The notes beneath the pieces are model-generated. The model made no database searches. It was not told where the DNA came from and worked only from the letters and a program-made list of their open reading frames with translations. The position numbers and the translations under genes were made by a program. Positions 21,905 to 25,464 of a DNA stretch of 25,464 nucleotides are shown here, piece after piece (the stretch's first letter is position 1; the number at the start of each line of letters is the position of its first letter). The DNA comes from an uncultured Oscillospiraceae bacterium (GTDB lineage: Bacteria > Bacillota > Clostridia > Oscillospirales > Oscillospiraceae): positions 1 to 25,464 of the forward strand of contig CAAFMG010000014.1 in the NCBI GenBank assembly GCA_900763965.1. Direction: 5' to 3'.

Positions 21905-24040
21905 ATGGATCAATACATTGGACGGCTGCTGGATGAACGATACGAGATCCTGGAGGTCATCGGCACTGGCGGCATGGCCGTGGTTTATAAAGCCCGCTGC
22001 CACCGGCTGAACCGGCTGGTAGCCATTAAAATATTAAAAGACGAGTTTGCCCGGGATGAGGAATTCCGCCGCCGCTTCCACGCCGAGGGCGAGGCCGTGG
22101 CCATGCTGAGCCATCCCAACATTGTGCAGGTCTATGACGTTTCCTGTACCGATCAGGCAAACTACATTGTCATGGAACTGATTGACGGCATTTCCCTGAA
22201 GCAGTACATGGAAAAGAAGGGGGTTCTCAACTGGAAGGAAACCCTCCACTTTGCCATGCAGATTGCCAAGGGACTGGAACACGCCCACAGCCGGGGCATC
22301 ATCCACCGGGATATCAAGCCCCACAATGTGATGGTGCTGAAAAACGGCAGCGTGAAGGTCATGGACTTCGGCATTGCCCGGGTTATGAGCAAGAGCAACA
22401 CCCTGACCAAGGAGGCTCTGGGCAGTGTACATTACATTTCCCCGGAGCAGGCCAAGGGCGGTCATACGGACAACCGCAGCGATATCTATTCTCTGAGCGT
22501 TGTCATGTACGAAATGATGACCGGCCGCCCGCCCTATGACGGAGAATCCCCGGTGGCGGTGGCCATTCAGCACATCAACGGCGGCGCACCCTTGCCCTCC
22601 ACCCTGAACCCCAACATTCCCAGGGGCTTGGAGCAGATCATTATGAAGGGTATGTCCCTGGAAGTCCAGGACCGCTATGTGTCTGCCACGGAAATGCTGC
22701 AAGACATGGAGGAATTCCGCAAGAACCCCGCCATTGTGTTTGACTATCACTCTATTGTAGACGATGCCACCCAGCGGATTTCCCCGGTGGGCACCCCGGT
22801 CAAGCCCAGAACCACAGCCGAAAAGGTGGTGCAGGCCAAAACCGGCCAGGCTCCTGTGCGCACATCCGCCGACAGCGGCCGGATCCGTGCCAATGCAGGG
22901 ACTCCTGCTGCCGGACAGCAGAGAAAGCGCACCACCGGAACCATGAACACCACCCGCAACCGGGAGGCCGCAGAGGCTGCCCGCCGGGCCCAGAACCGCC
23001 GCTCCGTGGAGGAGCGGAAGCGGGAAGAGGAGCAGCGCAGCCGGGTGACTACGGTGGCCATTGTGGTGTGCAGCGCCGTTGCCATCTTTGCCATTGCGGT
23101 GTTCCTGGTGGCCCTGTTTAACGGCGTGCTGCTGAATAAGGAGCTGGAATACGTCAAGGTGCCCAACCTTTTGGGAGAGACCTACAGCGTGTACATGGAT
23201 CAGGAGCTTCCGGATTTCCATTTGCAGCTGCGGCCCCAGCAGTACAACAGCCAGTATGGCAAGGGTGTCATTATGAGCCAGGAGCCGGAGGGCGGCACCG
23301 AGGTGAAGAAGGGCGCCGATATCTGGATCACCATCAGCATGGGTGCCGAGCCGTCGGAAAAGGTCATGGACAACTATGTGGGCTTCCGGCAGGAGGAAGT
23401 GAAATCCGCTCTGACCGGCCAGGGCTTCCAGCCCCTGTTCAGCGATGAACCCAGCGATGAGATCCCGGCAGGCTCCATCATCCGCACGGACCCCGCCGCC
23501 GGTACCAAGCTGGAGGAGGGTCAGGCCATTAAGATCTACGTCAGCTCCGGCCCGGATACCGAGACGGCGGATATGCTCAACGTGGTGGGTAAGGACAAGG
23601 CCCACGCCATTGAACTGCTCCAGGCCAAGGGCTTTACCAATGTGCGCACCGTTACCGTAGCCAGCGATAAGCCTGCCGGACAGGTGGTTTCCCAGTCCGA
23701 AAAGGAAGGCCAGGAGCTGGATGTGAATACCGAGATCTTCCTGGAGATCTCCGAAGGCCCCGCAGAAACCAAGGAAACCACCGACTCTACCCAGGAAACC
23801 AAGGGCCCGGAGACGGAGCCCACCCAGTCGGCGGCGAAAAAGGTGCCCATCTCCTTTGCCCTGCCCCACCGGGACACTGCCTACACCGCCCAGATCCTTC
23901 GGGAGGGGCAATCCTACCTGGAGGTGTCCATCACCCCCGGCACAGAGCTGCTGAACCTGACGGTGGAGGGCTCCGGCACCATGCAGTTCTCTCTGGTGAT
24001 TGACGGAGCGGTCTACAGCTCCCAGAGCGTGGAGTTTTAA
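21905..24040 (+). CDS. stk: PASTA-domain serine/threonine protein kinase
   Basis: This 711-aa Hanks-type kinase senses cell-wall fragments and phosphorylates division and wall-synthesis proteins. The cytoplasmic kinase (about 12-270) has the glycine loop GTGGMAVVYKA, ATP-binding K42, catalytic D136 in HRDIKPHN and DFG at 154-156. A charged juxtamembrane helix (about 353-380, rich in R and E) precedes one membrane helix (about 381-404). Outside are three PASTA repeats (about 412-480, 481-551, 552-620), a Thr/Glu-rich linker and a C-terminal beta-rich module (about 647-711) that is not a PASTA repeat. AAAGGAG lies at 21886-21892. rsgA starts 2 nt after the stop. Confidence 0.96.
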   Translation: MDQYIGRLLDERYEILEVIGTGGMAVVYKARCHRLNRLVAIKILKDEFARDEEFRRRFHAEGEAVAMLSHPNIVQVYDVSCTDQANYIVMELIDGISLKQYMEKKGVLNWKETLHFAMQIAKGLEHAHSRGIIHRDIKPHNVMVLKNGSVKVMDFGIARVMSKSNTLTKEALGSVHYISPEQAKGGHTDNRSDIYSLSVVMYEMMTGRPPYDGESPVAVAIQHINGGAPLPSTLNPNIPRGLEQIIMKGMSLEVQDRYVSATEMLQDMEEFRKNPAIVFDYHSIVDDATQRISPVGTPVKPRTTAEKVVQAKTGQAPVRTSADSGRIRANAGTPAAGQQRKRTTGTMNTTRNREAAEAARRAQNRRSVEERKREEEQRSRVTTVAIVVCSAVAIFAIAVFLVALFNGVLLNKELEYVKVPNLLGETYSVYMDQELPDFHLQLRPQQYNSQYGKGVIMSQEPEGGTEVKKGADIWITISMGAEPSEKVMDNYVGFRQEEVKSALTGQGFQPLFSDEPSDEIPAGSIIRTDPAAGTKLEEGQAIKIYVSSGPDTETADMLNVVGKDKAHAIELLQAKGFTNVRTVTVASDKPAGQVVSQSEKEGQELDVNTEIFLEISEGPAETKETTDSTQETKGPETEPTQSAAKKVPISFALPHRDTAYTAQILREGQSYLEVSITPGTELLNLTVEGSGTMQFSLVIDGAVYSSQSVEF

Positions 24041-24042
24041 CC

Positions 24043-24930
24043 ATGGGTGAAAAAGCAACAGGCCGAATCATCCGCTCCATCAGCGGATTCTATGATGTAC
24101 AGCTTCCGGATCAGGTGGTCACCTGCCGGGCCAGAGGCATCCTGCGCAAGGAGGGCAGCAGCCCCCTGACGGGAGATGTGGTGAACATCTCCCTGGAAAA
24201 GGGCAAGGGGATGGTAGAATCCATCCTGCCCCGGCGCAACAGCTTTGTCCGCCCAGCGGTGGCCAATGTGGATGCACTGGTGGTGTTTGCCGCCAATGTC
24301 AATCCCATTACCGAACCCTTCCTCATCGACCGGGTGGCAGCCATTGCCGGTGACCAGGGGGTGGAAGTGTATCTGTGTGTCAACAAGTGCGATCTGGATC
24401 CCGGCGCGGAGTTGGTTCGCATCTACAGCCATGCAGGCTTCCCGGTGATTTCCACCAGCGCCGAAACCGGCGATGGGGTGGAGCAGCTGCGGCAGCTTCT
24501 GAAGGGCAAGCTCACCGCCTTTACCGGAAATTCCGGCGTGGGCAAAAGCAGCATTTTAAATCGGCTCTGCCCGGAGCTGACCCTGCCCACCGGGGAGGTC
24601 TCCGAAAAGCTGGGCAGAGGACGGCATACCACCCGCCATGTGGAGCTGTTCTCCCTGGGACAGGACACCTATGTGGTGGATACCCCCGGCTTTTCCTCCT
24701 TTGATACCGACCAGATGGACGTGATCCTGAAGGAAAATCTGCAATACGCCTTCCCGGACTTTGGCCCCTTTATCGGAGACTGCCAGTTCCGGGACTGCTC
24801 CCACCGCAAGGAGCCGGGCTGCGCCGTTCGGGGGGCCCTGGAGCGGGGGAAGATTGAAAAGACCCGGTATGACAGCTATCTGCGCCTTTACGAAAAGGCA
24901 AACCAGATCAAGCTCTGGGAATTGAAATAG
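24043..24930 (+). CDS. rsgA: Ribosome small-subunit GTPase, circularly permuted
   Basis: RsgA checks late maturation of the 30S subunit. The 295-aa protein has an N-terminal OB-fold, then GTPase motifs in permuted order: G4 NKCD (114-117), then the P-loop GNSGVGKSS (K168), then G3 DTPGFSSF. The C-terminal zinc site is complete: C247, C252, H254 and C260 in DCQFRDCSHRKEPGC. ATG 24043 is 2 nt after the kinase stop, so translation is probably coupled. In many Firmicutes rpe and a thiamine pyrophosphokinase gene follow; here a Cys-rich protein follows instead. Confidence 0.96.
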   Translation: MGEKATGRIIRSISGFYDVQLPDQVVTCRARGILRKEGSSPLTGDVVNISLEKGKGMVESILPRRNSFVRPAVANVDALVVFAANVNPITEPFLIDRVAAIAGDQGVEVYLCVNKCDLDPGAELVRIYSHAGFPVISTSAETGDGVEQLRQLLKGKLTAFTGNSGVGKSSILNRLCPELTLPTGEVSEKLGRGRHTTRHVELFSLGQDTYVVDTPGFSSFDTDQMDVILKENLQYAFPDFGPFIGDCQFRDCSHRKEPGCAVRGALERGKIEKTRYDSYLRLYEKANQIKLWELK

Positions 24931-24945
24931 TCAAGGAGGAACGCC

Positions 24946-25335
24946 ATGGGCTGCAACGGAAATTGCGCAGGCTGCACCGGCGGCTGCAACAGCTGCGGCG
25001 GCTGCGGCTGGGCCGGGGATCTGGTGCTGACAAAGCCGGAAATGGACTTTTTGCAGGAGTTGGGCCAGGTGGCCTTTCTGCCGGTGGCCAGAACCATGGG
25101 GGATCTGACCCCTGTCTATCTGGAAGCCGGGGAAGAATGCCGGGAGGAATACAGCCGGGTGCTGCTGTGCCTGGAAAAGAAGGGGCTGATCTCTTTGGAC
25201 TATGACAAGCCCCTGAAAAACCAAAAATGCCAGACCTATGCCGCCTATCCCATCCAGGGCAGCATCGCCCTGACAGAGCGGGGGCAAAAAGTTCTGGAAC
25301 TGCTGGAATATCAGGGTTACTCAGAAGAAATTTGA
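24946..25335 (+). CDS. Cys-rich N-terminus plus helical domain protein, unknown function
   Basis: I do not recognise this 129-aa protein. It opens with a glycine/cysteine-rich segment in which six cysteines are regularly spaced: C3-x3-C7-x2-C10-x3-C14-x2-C17-x2-C20. A metal or iron-sulfur site is likely. The rest has the look of a small winged-helix or MarR-like fold: a helix with KPEMDFLQELGQVAFLPVAR, a helix around YSRVLLCLEKKGLISLDYD, and SIALTERGQKVLELLEYQG, where LTERG resembles the wing-helix segment of such regulators. AAGGAGG (24933-24939) precedes ATG 24946, 15 nt after rsgA. A redox- or metal-sensing role is a guess; DNA binding is not shown. Confidence 0.8.
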   Translation: MGCNGNCAGCTGGCNSCGGCGWAGDLVLTKPEMDFLQELGQVAFLPVARTMGDLTPVYLEAGEECREEYSRVLLCLEKKGLISLDYDKPLKNQKCQTYAAYPIQGSIALTERGQKVLELLEYQGYSEEI

Positions 25336-25417
25336 TATTTTTGCACCAATGTGTTTCTGACCAAACGACAAATTTTCGTCCCAAACGCACAAAAAACAAA
25401 TATTTTTGAAAAAGGGC

Positions 25418-25446
25418 TTGACGAAACCATTCTTTTGCGCTACAAT
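25418..25446 (+). promoter_or_regulatory. Strong sigma-A promoter firing out of the window
   Basis: TTGACG (25418-25423), a 17-bp spacer and TACAAT (25441-25446) form a near-consensus promoter, preceded by A/T-rich sequence with a run of A that could act as an UP element. Its start would be near 25453, so the gene it serves lies beyond the right edge. The 82 nt between the Cys-rich gene and this promoter contain no clear terminator. Confidence 0.85.
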
Positions 25447-25464
25447 GAAGCCACGTTTTTCAAA

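Noticed and set aside
22034..24058. A 674-codon open frame on the - strand, antisense to the PASTA kinase
   Set aside because: It mirrors the kinase gene codon by codon, has low-complexity His/Gly/Leu-rich sequence and no ribosome binding site. High GC at third positions leaves such antisense frames open by default.

Overview
The window looks like a high-GC (about 58 % by eye) chromosomal segment from a Gram-positive Clostridia, most likely an Oscillospiraceae/Ruminococcaceae-type gut anaerobe. This rests on several features: the Firmicutes gene order yloC-remA-gmk-rpoZ-priA-def-fmt-rsmB-rlmN-stp-stk-rsgA, cdaA-cdaR, an RNase P RNA that reads as type A, DUF1538 with P-II-like genes, DUF3343 with a cysteine desulfurase, AGGAGG-type ribosome binding sites and sigma-A promoters with 17-bp spacers. 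The genus assignment is inference. All protein genes are on the + strand; only rnpB is on the - strand. No tRNA, rRNA, CRISPR array, prophage or transposase was seen.

Layout. (1) 40-2286: a DUF1538 membrane protein followed by two different P-II-like genes, ending in a strong terminator (2311-2350). (2) 2372-2777: rnpB (RNase P RNA) on the - strand with its own terminator and promoter. Its promoter lies back to back with the murD promoter; the two -35 boxes are only 5 bp apart. (3) 2869-5784: murD-ispD-ispF plus a small membrane protein, closed by a 14-bp terminator hairpin. (4) 5908-8246: an ECF sigma factor translationally coupled to a large one-pass membrane protein that is probably its anti-sigma or sensor partner. 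(5) 8252-8503: a non-coding island of six successive perfect hairpins, nested between two near-identical palindromes and imperfect TGTC-AAAAA inverted repeats. (6) 8607-9993: a DUF3343 putative S/Se carrier overlapping a cysteine desulfurase. (7) 10153-20998: a canonical promoter and then a long, tightly packed run: cdaA, cdaR, rseC-like, yicC/yloC, remA, gmk, rpoZ, priA, def, fmt, rsmB, rlmN. (8) 21141-25335: PP2C phosphatase, PASTA kinase, rsgA and a Cys-rich small protein. A strong promoter at the right edge (25418-25446) fires out of the window.

How the genes work together. Most of the window is housekeeping: peptidoglycan precursor synthesis (murD), MEP isoprenoid synthesis (ispD, ispF), c-di-AMP synthesis (cdaA, cdaR), nucleotide and transcription basics (gmk, rpoZ), replication restart (priA), initiator Met-tRNA formylation and deformylation (fmt, def), rRNA methylation (rsmB, rlmN), ribosome assembly (rsgA) and cell-wall-sensing phosphorylation (stp, stk). 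The less understood parts are the DUF1538/P-II trio, the ECF sigma/large membrane protein pair, the hairpin island, the DUF3343/desulfurase pair and the Cys-rich protein at the end. No convincing new defence or mobile system was found.
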